Source of the DNA: Zygnema cylindricum
Lineage: Eukaryota; Streptophyta; Zygnematophyceae; Zygnematales; Zygnemataceae
Length of the DNA: 64,000 nt
Reading direction: 5' to 3'
Assembly: GCA_037447655.1 (NCBI GenBank)
Contig: JBBHKE010001767.1
Span: forward strand, 62,001 to 126,000
Shown here one piece after another: positions 54,613 through 64,000 of this stretch (positions are counted from its first letter, which is position 1; the number at the start of each line of letters is the position of its first letter). The notes below the pieces were generated by a model. It worked only from the letters and a program-made list of their open reading frames with translations, was not told the DNA's origin and ran no database searches. The position numbers and the translations under genes were made by a program.

Positions 54613-57360
54613 AAACAAGTTCCATAACGATATCCCGTAATAGAAACCAACTGATGTAATTTTCCCCCACATTCTCCACAAATTACAATACCTCGAAAGG
54701 AGGACAGAGATTATAGTGTGGATCCCATAAACCAGTGATAAACAAGACAGTCCTTCGATTAACATCGGGCTGTTACAGAGAACATGTATATACGTAGTCT
54801 TGGTATAGTCTTGGTCTTATTTCTAACAATAGATTTGAAGTCTTTCGATTAACATAAAACTACTAAAACAAACCTGTATGTAGACAGTCTTGTGTATTAT
54901 CTTTATTATCTAACAGTAGAATTGAAGTTTTTCGATTAACAGTGAAACTGTTACAAAGAAGCTGTACAGACATAGTCTTGGATCTATTGTACATAATTCA
55001 TTATTATGTAAGAGTAGAATAATAGTTGCATGGTTGCCACGTGTCACCTCCTTATTTGCCAGCATCGAGCCTGTGCTGATGCCCACCACCACTCTCTCTG
55101 TTGCTATTTCGGCTGCCGCCTGTAAATCCCCAAACATAAAACCCCCAATAAAAAATCCTGAAAAGAAAAACCGCAAAAAAAACCACCAAAAAGAAAACCC
55201 CAAAAAGAAAACCCTAAAATGAAACCTGAAAAGGAAAACCCCAAAGCTAAAACCTGACTGTAACACGAGTGACTTCCGGCAATTGAAAGAAGATTCAGAA
55301 ATGAGATCAATATCATCATCAAGAGGACACACAAATAGGAGACAAATGCATATAAATAACTAACCAAATGTCCAGAGAAAACATGTTTGGAGCTATCCTA
55401 GAGTGTACTGGATCAATATCATTAAAAAAAAAATACTAAAATGAAAAAAAATAACATAGGAACACCTACGTGAAACATGATTATCTAGTTTTTCAGAAAA
55501 TAGATAATTTAAAGATAGAAACATTTGATAAACACAATAAAACAAAAAAATCAACTAATCAAAAGTGTTGTATCGTGTTGTATTGTATTGTATTGTAATT
55601 GTATTGAATTGTTTTATATTGTAATTGTATTGTAATTATATTGTATTGTATTGTGTCGTATGGTATTTGTTGTATTGAAAACAACAACTTTGAAAACAGA
55701 AGTTCGTACGGAAAACAAGAACAATAACCGCTGTCAAGGGGGTAAGTTTCACATGTTTCAAGAATTTTTGTAATTTTCAATCATTAATAATGATTATAAT
55801 ATATAATAATTTTAAACAATTTAAAGTTGACATCCATCCGTGGAAGAAAGAATCGGCGTCATCCAAACCTAACTCAAGATATTTTGAAGACTCAAAGAGA
55901 TAAATTAAATGGATAATTAACTAGATTGATGATTGATTCTAACTTACAACCATTTCCATGTCACATTTTTAATAATTGAGTGAAAGATCACTAAAGAGGA
56001 AAATAAACGGCTTACTGAAAACTTAAAAACTTAAAAAAAAATCCTATTCAAATATATGACTTGAATGTTGAGAAGCAGGAGAGATATATTCTTAAAAAAA
56101 TGAAGAAGCCATGTATGAAAACATTTTATTAAGTGTTTGGAAAACAGTAGAATTTGTAATAGGAGCTTTTTTACCATTATCTTTGTGAGTTTTATCCTCT
56201 AAAGACATTGGTGGAAGCCTTTTTTCTTTTGCTTTTTTTTTTTATAATAAAGTTAAGCCAAGACTTCACTGAAGCCAAGTATTAATTAGTTTTTATTATG
56301 GACACTAATTTTTTTTTTTAAGGGTTTTATAACATGTTTTACATGTTTTACCCTTAGTAAAGCTCGATGCCCATCGTGCAGACGGTCAAAAGTGCCGCCT
56401 AACACAACCGCCGGATGTTGTCGGCCCATTTTTGTACGACTTACGAGGTACGAATTATTCCGTACGGATCCGATCCGTACGGTCGGGTTGCAAAGAGTAC
56501 AGCAAAAGTTTGAATCCGCGAGAACAATTTTGAAGGTGAAGAAGTGTGAAGTGTGGAAAAGTCAAGTCAAGTCTGTTGTGTGTTTGTTTCAAACTTAATT
56601 ATTTCAAACTTTTGGTTCGTATTCCATTCAAAATGTTTGGATCAAAAATATTTCTAATGCCATTTTTTGTTTGTTTCTGTTTTGCGTGCTTTGAGTTTTG
56701 GCATCGAAAGATTTATCTCGCCATTGATACATGAAACTTGAAAATTTGTAAAAAGGTGTCGATGGAGATTTTGTCACGTGGCTTCTTGGTGGAAAAGTAC
56801 GATTTGTTGGATCAGATTATCTACGTGGATGAACTTTACAAACAGCATTGGATATGCGTACAGGTCAGCAGTAAATGCCAAGCCGAATTGGATCCCATGC
56901 AGTACGGCTGAACTGCTCTCCGTACAGTACTAGACGGCTCCAAACTCCTAAAAGTCCACATGGTGAAAAATTGAAGAAACGTCAGATCCAGCAGATTGTA
57001 CATTAGAAGTACGTCAAAGGTACAATCATTCGTACTAAAAAATGTACTTAACATGCGTCCTTTATGTACGGTCTCAGATACATGAACGTCATATCGTAGT
57101 TTAAACGTGCGAAAACAGTACAGAACAGACGCGTGTAGTATGGGGGTCATATTATAAACATGCTTTCGCACATTTGGATTACGCGTCACAAACTCCCACG
57201 ACGCTTCTTTACCGTCAATGAGTGGCCGTTCATTGGTCCCGCGGTTTTCGGTTATGGAAACATAAAAAAGTACAGTACAGAACCATTTCTGTACGAAAGC
57301 GACGTGTTCGGATCCTGACCTCCATTCTGTTGGCAGCATCTGATTCCTTTGAAGGTCCGC
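54613..57360. other. intergenic region upstream of the transporter gene
   Basis: No gene is recognised. It contains an A-rich hexamer-like run at 55135-55255 and a TATTG pentamer-rich stretch at 55568-55675. A GTAC-rich segment at 56430-57300 is presumably the transporter promoter and 5' UTR region. I see no decisive TATA box. Confidence 0.45.
55568..55675 (+). repeat. TATTG pentamer microsatellite, imperfect
   Basis: GTATT and TTGTA variants repeat from GTGTTGTATCGTGTTGTATT to the end of the block. Confidence 0.85.
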
Positions 57361-57361
57361 C

Positions 57362-60300
57362 ATGGCTTGTTCTTCCGCTCTCGTTTCTCCCTATTGCTGC
57401 TCGCAGCTGTCCAGTTCTACCTTTCGAACTTCGGAATATCATTACGCTAATAAGTGCTCCAGATATAGACTGAAAGCTAATAAGGATTATAATTTTCCTT
57501 ACTCTGGTAGTTCTCAGAAAGGATTTCAAGGTCGTGTTACTAAATTCAAAGGTCTTTTGCCAGAAAAGACAGCTTATAGTTGGAAAAGATCAAAATTTTT
57601 AGGGTCTGAAGAGAATCAGGTACATTAGTATTTGATGTTAGTATTTTTTTGTGTCAAATTTATTTTCGTTTTCTTGCAGGAATTAGCTCTGTGCCAGTGA
57701 CCATTGAAAAAACTCACAGTACTCGTTTTAATGTCGTTTAAGTTCCAAAATGAATTTAAAATTTTATTTTATTTATCTTTTCTGTTTCTCTGACTAGAGT
57801 AATCTTCAAGTATAATAGTTTATCCAGGATTGATGAAAGTGCCTTTCAAATGCTTTTTGGCATCAACTTTTTCAAAGAAGTTTGCATGGAATGATGCTCT
57901 CTGTTCCTACCTCCTTTTTTTATTTTGTTGCTGTTATTTATCAATTTTTGTTTTCTTGAGGTGGAAAAGCAGTCAAGTCTATCTACAATGTCAACCGAAA
58001 AGACTCCCCTCCTTTCTTCCAAAAATGAAAATGTTGAAAACGGAGAAATCGCCGAAAGTGCCCTTTCAAGTTTTGATTGGAAAGCTGTTTTTTTTCCGTA
58101 AGTGAGCAAATCCCATGAATTGCAATGGTTCTGTTTTGTAATCTCAATAATGAGTCTGAAGTCTCTTGAAACAATTGTGACGAGTACTTTTCAAGACCGT
58201 CAAAAAATAATTTTCAGGAAATTTGGCGCTTATGATTACAGCTATGATTACGATTTTGAAAAGTTTGTTGAGGATTAAAATATGTTGCCACACCGCTTTT
58301 CTTAAACAGGGCGAGGAATGGTAGAACAGTATGTTCCATACTATTTCTGTAAGGAAAAAAGGGCCTGTATGGAGAAGCGAAAAACATAGTTTATTCTTTT
58401 TTTTTACTGGTTCTTTTTTTTTTAGTTTTATTTGCCTACCCAGACAGAATAATTTCAAGGAATTAATAATATGGCGGCTGTTGTTGTTGTGATCGGCATT
58501 AATAACGGTGACAGGTGTGGTTTAGAGCTGTGAGAGTCAATATCTCTAATTCGAATGCGTGTTTTATTTACTGAATATCATACATTAGTGTTTATCACAC
58601 TGTATTGATGATAGCCATAATGAGCCACCGGGCAAAACGTAATTTGCGTACTTAATACTAAATCCGTGTTAATGCTATTAATTCACTAACTCTAATACCG
58701 ATGTAAGGAATGGTGCCTCCTCCAGTTGTCCTATATAAACTCGAAGATTGCTTTTTTTTAAGAGAACCTTTTCATATTCTTTTATTTTGCTTCCTTACTC
58801 CCCCCTCATTTAAACTTGACAATTGCTTATATGAAAGGATATATAGTTTTTTATTTTTTCTAATATGGCTAGTTTTGCTATTACTCTACCTTCGTATATT
58901 CTTCTTAGAAATGTCTGCTCTTCAGAGCTGGTTAATCTTAATTACAGGTCAAAAAACTTTCTCTCTGCTATTTTCTACACTGTGTATTGTTATTAGCGTA
59001 AATGTTTTTTTCGCCACTTAAAACCATTTTTTCTCTGTGCTTCGTGATGGAAAGGTAAGATCCTTGCTAGCCTCCAAATAGAAATCGGACACGTGTGTAC
59101 AGGGAGAAGTTAATTTTAGTGGCAAAAAGACAATATTGGTAACAACTATGCTTCCGATAACAACAATTCCGGTGATTTTGTTTTTTTCAATGGATTTTTC
59201 TGTAAAAACTAAGAATATTTAACTGGTAAAACAATTCTTTGGTCCATTGGATTCTCCCTCTTTTTGTAAATACTATAATCTCCTTTCACTATTCCTAATT
59301 TTTTTTTCCAATATTTTTTATATGATCTAACCTATTCTGTAATCCCTATATAATATATCTCTCTATATATATCTATATCTCTCTATATATATCTAAATAA
59401 TATAAAAAACATGTAAAAAAAAATACATGTATAAAAATAAATAATAATATTCAAATAATATAGACTGATTCTTTTTGGAATGCAATGAATGTTTGTAATG
59501 TGCGCTTCTGAAATACATCTCGGTGCTCTGTTGCTTAATCTCTCTCATGTCTCTCTCTCTCATCATCATCTCTTCTCTCTCCTCTGCCTCTCTCGCCTCC
59601 CTGTCACTCTACTCCCTCTTTCCCTCTCCCTTTCCCTCTCCTTCTTCACCTTCCGTCCTCCCCTCACTCTTCTTTTCGCTTTACCCCACCGTTCTCCTCA
59701 GCCAACCGTGAATGCTTTCCTTCTAGATTTTATTTCGTTTACCCTTGTGCTTCAGAGTTTTTCTCTTCGTGTCACTCCTGTAATGAGGTTTACTTCTTAA
59801 CTGAAGGTCTATTCCTTAAAATTTGCAAAGTTACTTGCTATCCTTTTTGTTTGTTATGGACTAATTTTCCGTATTTGCAGGTTTTTCTTCCCAGCTGTGG
59901 GAGGCATGTTGTTTGGCTATGATATTGGAGCAACTTCTGGGGCTTTAGTTTCTCTGAAGGTAGGGCTTATAATTTTGTTTCGTCAGCTGTAGTGTTTTCT
60001 ATGAAATATTTGTTTCTAGAACCTTCTGTTTCGCCTAGGTGCAGTTCATTTGGACTTTTCTGCAAATTATAGCACTAGAATCATACATTTATGATCATAA
60101 AATGAAATATTATCATATAGCCATGTATTGCAGTATGATAACATGATTATGCAGTTCGAATATGATGAGAAATGTAGGATAATGATATGTAATGACTGTT
60201 GTAATGAAATGTCATAATGACACGACAATATAGTGTAGTGATATAGTGTTCTCATGATAAATTATTTAATGATATAATGTTATTAAAATACAATGATTTA

Positions 60301-63300
60301 ACAATATAATATTCTCATGTCAAGTACCCAAATAGTGGAGCAATCATGTGATTATATGATTTATGAAATCATACAAATCATCTACTCTTCGAGTCATTTA
60401 TCTGTGTTACTATGTAAAATTCAAATCACTCGTTCATCTAGCTACAGTTACATACCTTTTTATCTTATATCCATAATCACAAGGATATAAATGCGATATG
60501 GTATGCATGACAGCTGTAACTTGATAACAGCCTTCAGGAAACTGAATTAAAGAAATATAAATGAAGTTGAATAAACGACTAATTCGTTTCATTCAATGAA
60601 AAGATGAATACTGTGGATGGGTTGTGGATGGGTAGGCAACTTGACTGTTTTAAAAAATTGGTATGACTTTGTACAGTCATTTTTTATTTATTTATCTTTT
60701 TTGCATATCAATCTTTTGCTGGTTTTGAGAACAGGATTCTGTTCTTTCTGGGACGGATTGGTATAATTTGTCACCGGCAGCTGTTGGCCTTGTGGTGAGC
60801 TTCTCTACCTTCTCATTCCCTCCTTCCTCTCTCCTCCCTCTCTTGACAAACTCGCTCTCTCTCTTTTTCCTCTCTCCTCTCCCACTTTTTCTCTCCCTCC
60901 CTCCCCCCTCCCTCCCTCACTCTCTCTTTTCTGTCCATTAATTTTCACGTTCAACAATTTCTCTTATATCGGTTCATGGGGTCCCTCCTAATGTTACTGT
61001 TTTTTATGCATTTAAATTTTGGGTTCCGATTTTTCAGTTATTTGACATTCTTATAAAGCCTGTTATGATTCTACCACTCAATTTGCCACTTTATTGTGAT
61101 TGTCAATTGTTAGAAGAATTGGAAAAGAGTTTGTGGCTTAAAATTTGTGGAATTGTTAAAAAAAAGTCAAAAGTTCCTTCTTTTTGTAAAAAAATTTGAA
61201 AAGGATGGATGAATTTTCTGGCCAGGTCAGCGGATCTCTTGGAGGAGCTCTCGCGGGTTCCATTTTGGCTTTCGGAATTGCGGATATTTTGGGTTTTTTC
61301 CTCTCCTTTTAATAATATTTCCCCTTAACTTCCATCTTTATTATGGATTAAACATCTTAATGGAAACATGAGGCTATATTCCACAATTTAAAATAATCAA
61401 TATTATTTGTGCTTCAGACCGGAGTTTTGCTTAGTTTTCGAATGTAAAATGCTTAATATGGCATCATTTTTTGCACTTGAGCAAAATTATTTAATATTTA
61501 ATTATTAATTAATTGTTGATATTTTTTATTTAATTAAAAAGTTAAGTAGCAGGCTTAATTTTCTAATTTGACATTCTGCTCATTAAATGGCAGTTAGATG
61601 ACAACAGGCTATCGTAAAGAAAAAAATAAATAAGGAAAAACGAACAAGAAAGACAAAAAAAAAGGACTTCTGAACAAGGACATTCAAGAAAAATTATTCT
61701 AAGTGTATGATTGGGAATAGGCACTCAGTACATCACTATTCGAGTTTAATAAACTGTTAGTGTTAACATTTTAATAGAATTAACTATACTTAATTATGTT
61801 TTGTCATGTGGCTCATTATCTACAATTAACTAAATAATCTATGGTTTTGGGTGAAAAGAACATGCCCTCAAATTAGAGTTATAAACTGAAATAGTGAAGG
61901 GCAATTCTTCGTTTTTGTACTTCTTTTGTTTTCAACATCCCAACCATGACAATTCCTGAGCTTTAATCCATGATAAAAAAAAATCTGACTTATTTATGCC
62001 AGTTTCCGACTTATTAGGCCAATTTTGCCATATTTTTGTAAGCTTCTGACGTATTTATGCCAGTTCACAACAGTTTCTGACCTATTTATGCCATTTTTTT
62101 GCAGGGAGAAGGAGAGAACTTATGGTAGCGGCTGCTCTCTATCTCATGGGAGCGGCAGCCATGGCCGGAGCTCCCACTCTCTCAGTCCTTATTTTGGGAC
62201 GTTTGCTTTTCGGTCTCGGTATCGGTCTTGTAAGTAGAGTGAAAAGGATTTACTCCTTTTTTGGGAGATAACTTACCGTATAAGAGTTTTGTGAAAAAAT
62301 AGACTGGTGTAGGAGTTGGGGAAGGAAATAATTATTTAAAGTGGATTGGTTGTGTAGATTTGATATAATTTAGGTCAAGTTTGATGCTTGGTTGGATTGG
62401 TTTAACCAAAATTTGTTCAGTTTTAGTGCATCTTCACTCTCTCCCTCTCTCTCTCTCCCCCTCTCTCTCTCTCCGTCTCTCTCACTTGCTCTTAGTGAGA
62501 ACTAAATTGGAATTTGATTTTGTTTGATTGAAATTTTGATTTTAAAATGAGTTGGTCTTTTTGGATGAAATTGGTTTTTGGTTCTGGATTGAATTGGTTT
62601 TCAATATTTTGTCTTAATTTTAGATTTCATCAATTTCTGGTTTTAGATTAAATTAAATTTGGTTTGTATTGATTTTTGGTCTTGGATTGAATTTGGTGTT
62701 AGGTGAATTGATTTTTAGTTTTTGGTGAAACTGACTTCTGGATTTAGATCAAAGATTGAGTTGAATCTTGATTTGAAATTAAATTGAATTGAATTGTATT
62801 GAATTGTATTGAATTGAATTTTGATTTTGCGATTTTTGATTTTTGATTTCCAGTTTTCCATTTTCTATTTCAGATGTTCAATCTCCGATTATAGATTCTT
62901 TCTTTTCGATCCATCCATTATTTCCGATTTTTGATTTCGATGTCTGATTTTGGATTTCCAATTTCTGGTTTCCGGTTTCCGATTTCTGATTTTTGATTTC
63001 CGACTTTTGATTTTTGCTTTTTGCTTTTATTTTCATTTCAGGCGATGCATGCGGCTCCAATGTACATTGCTGAATGTTCTCCTTCAAATATTCGAGGAAC
63101 TCTCATATCCTTAAAAGAGGCATTTATTGTGGGAGGAATTTTGGTAAGACTTTATATTTTATCGCTAATCACATTTGATTTTTGTGATGGAGCTTTTTTT
63201 TTTACTTTTTGTTTCCCCTCCCAGAAAAACTCACTTCTTATTTTCCCATCTTTGGAAAATACTTCATTTATCTGTTACTGCTCAAATTGTCAGTTTTATC

Positions 63301-64000
63301 TAGTCTTCCCCTTTTATCTTTGGTCAGGAAAGGAAGATGTTTATTGAATGGTAATTCTTTTACTTTGATAATAATTAATGAAATGATCATTTTTTTACTT
63401 TTTATATTTGTTGATGGCATGAATGTTACTCTACATTTGTAAATAAAATTTCTTATGAGGTTATTTCTACCTTTCAGCTAAACTGCTATTTTGTTCTCTT
63501 TCACTTTCTCTTCTTCCTCTCTTCTCCCCCTTCTCCCTTCCCTCCCCTTTCCTAACTTCCCCTCTCTCACTTCACTTGCTTCTACCTTCCCTCCCTTCCT
63601 TCCTTCTCTCCCTCCCCTCCTTCCTCTCCCTTCTCTACTCTCCCTTCCTCTCCCTTTTCTCCCTCCTCCCCTCCCCTCCTCCTCTTCCTCCTCTTCCTTT
63701 CTCTCCCTTCTCTCTTTCCTTTCAGTTGGGTTACCTTACTGGTAACCTCTGGATCACAACAGAGGGAGGTTGGCGTTTCATGTACGGAGTAGGAATTCCG
63801 TTAGCCACAATTATGGGGGCTGGGATGTTTTTCCTCCCTCCCTCCCCTCGATGGCTTATTTTAAAAGCAGAAAAATGCAAAGACGATGTAGAGAAGTCTT
63901 TATTTTTAATTAGGGCAGAGGCTTCTCTGACGAGACTAAGAGGAACTTCCACGTCTTTAAGTACGGTAAAGGAGGAGGTAGAGGAGATGATGATTGCGCA
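57362..64000 (+). CDS. plastid-type sugar/H+ symporter (D-xylose-proton symporter-like 3 family), 3' end outside the window
   Basis: Exons: 57362-57619, 57961-58097 (57973 also possible), 59881-59959, 60735-60794, 61226-61292, 62105-62229, 63042-63143 and 63726 onward. All phases agree, giving about 367 visible residues. Residues 1-86 are Ser/Lys-rich without acidic clusters (MACSSALVSPYCCSQLSSST), typical of a plastid transit peptide. The major-facilitator core follows: AVGGMLFGYDIGATSGALVS (TM1), VSGSLGGALAGSILAFGIAD (TM2), the loop motif GRRRELM, GRLLFGLGIGL, MYIAECSPSNIRGTLISLKE (PETPR-like), GGWRFMYGVG, and LPPSPRWLILKAE after TM6. It would move a sugar with protons across the plastid envelope; the substrate is not defined by sequence. 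The second half of the protein lies outside the window. Start context CGCCATGGCT is good. Introns carry long pyrimidine-rich tracts. Confidence 0.85.
58978..59150. mobile_element. MITE remnant in transporter intron 2
   Basis: CACTGTGTATTGTTATTAGC preceded by TA matches the terminus at 54188 and runs into TTTTCGCCACT. The right end (AGTGGCAAAAAGACAATATT) is diverged. A related fragment lies near 58585-58700. Confidence 0.55.
59542..59700 (+). repeat. CT-rich pyrimidine tract, transporter intron 2
   Basis: The sense strand is almost purely pyrimidine, of CTCTCTC and CCCTCTCC type. Sister tracts lie at 60800-60930, 62438-62482 and 63481-63722 in later introns of the same gene. Confidence 0.85.
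62760..63035 (+). repeat. short-period TTTTGATTTCC repeat, transporter intron 6
   Basis: Degenerate units such as GATTTTTGATTTCC and GATTTCTGATTTTTG fill the 3' end of the intron up to the acceptor of exon 7. Confidence 0.75.
63481..63722 (+). repeat. long CT-rich tract directly before transporter exon 8
   Basis: About 240 bp of near-pure pyrimidine (CCTTCC, CTCCTC variants) runs straight into the TTTCAG acceptor at 63725. It acts as an oversized polypyrimidine tract and could form triplex DNA. Confidence 0.85.

Noticed and set aside
57677-57735. Extra transporter exon after TTGCAG at 57677
   Set aside because: With the phase left by exon 1 it hits a TGA after seven codons; skipping it gives an open protein.

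Overview
This window reads as nuclear DNA of a green plant with a large, repeat-rich genome. Evidence: spliced genes with GT..AG introns of about 100 bp to 1.8 kb, a sugar transporter with an apparent plastid transit peptide, a plant-type GDSL esterase, and layers of decayed copia, Ty3-like, LINE and TIR elements. I infer a seed-free plant or streptophyte alga rather than a seed plant, mainly from the unusual element mix (zinc-finger LINE, Crypton-like recombinase, half-tRNA-primed copia). No taxon can be named from sequence alone.

Layout. 1-2638: minus-strand Gag and protease remnant of a Ty3-like element with two zinc knuckles. 2639-12337: nested copia family, comprising LTR pieces in both orientations, a minus-strand internally deleted copy (4.4-7.3 kb), a full LTR (7325-8511), another LTR (8836-9878), and a plus-strand RT/RNase H with its 3' LTR (9885-12337). 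12.4-14.8 kb: eroded minus-strand coding block of unknown nature. 16.1-18.2 kb: Harbinger-like MITEs. 20187-23153: complete nine-exon TBC-domain gene. 24.5-28.8 kb: minus-strand LINE interrupted by a solo LTR (26955-28136) with a perfect 5-bp target duplication. 29.4-31.8 kb: a 38-bp poly(G) tract, a 68-bp minisatellite, a second LINE fragment and a 27-bp minisatellite. 32.5-35.6 kb: TIR elements, some abutting. 36672-38188: GDSL esterase gene lacking its C-terminal catalytic block. 41149-44177: minus-strand Argonaute gene. 46.98-49.2 kb: decayed, intron-containing Crypton-like tyrosine recombinase. 49.4-57.3 kb: LTR fragment, TA-flanked MITEs and simple repeats. 57362-64000: plastid-type sugar/proton symporter gene running off the right edge.

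The most interesting locus is the Argonaute gene. Its PIWI domain has a D-E-D-D style set of catalytic residues and an ending (positions 738-745, RRADELAY) that resembles long prokaryotic Argonautes more than canonical plant AGOs, yet it has at least one plant-style intron with a phase-compatible upstream exon. Second is a nested hairpin in the copia LTRs that resembles a tRNA T-arm plus acceptor stem and shows compensatory changes between copies. The genes do not form an operon or obvious pathway; they are separate nuclear loci in a repeat-rich background.
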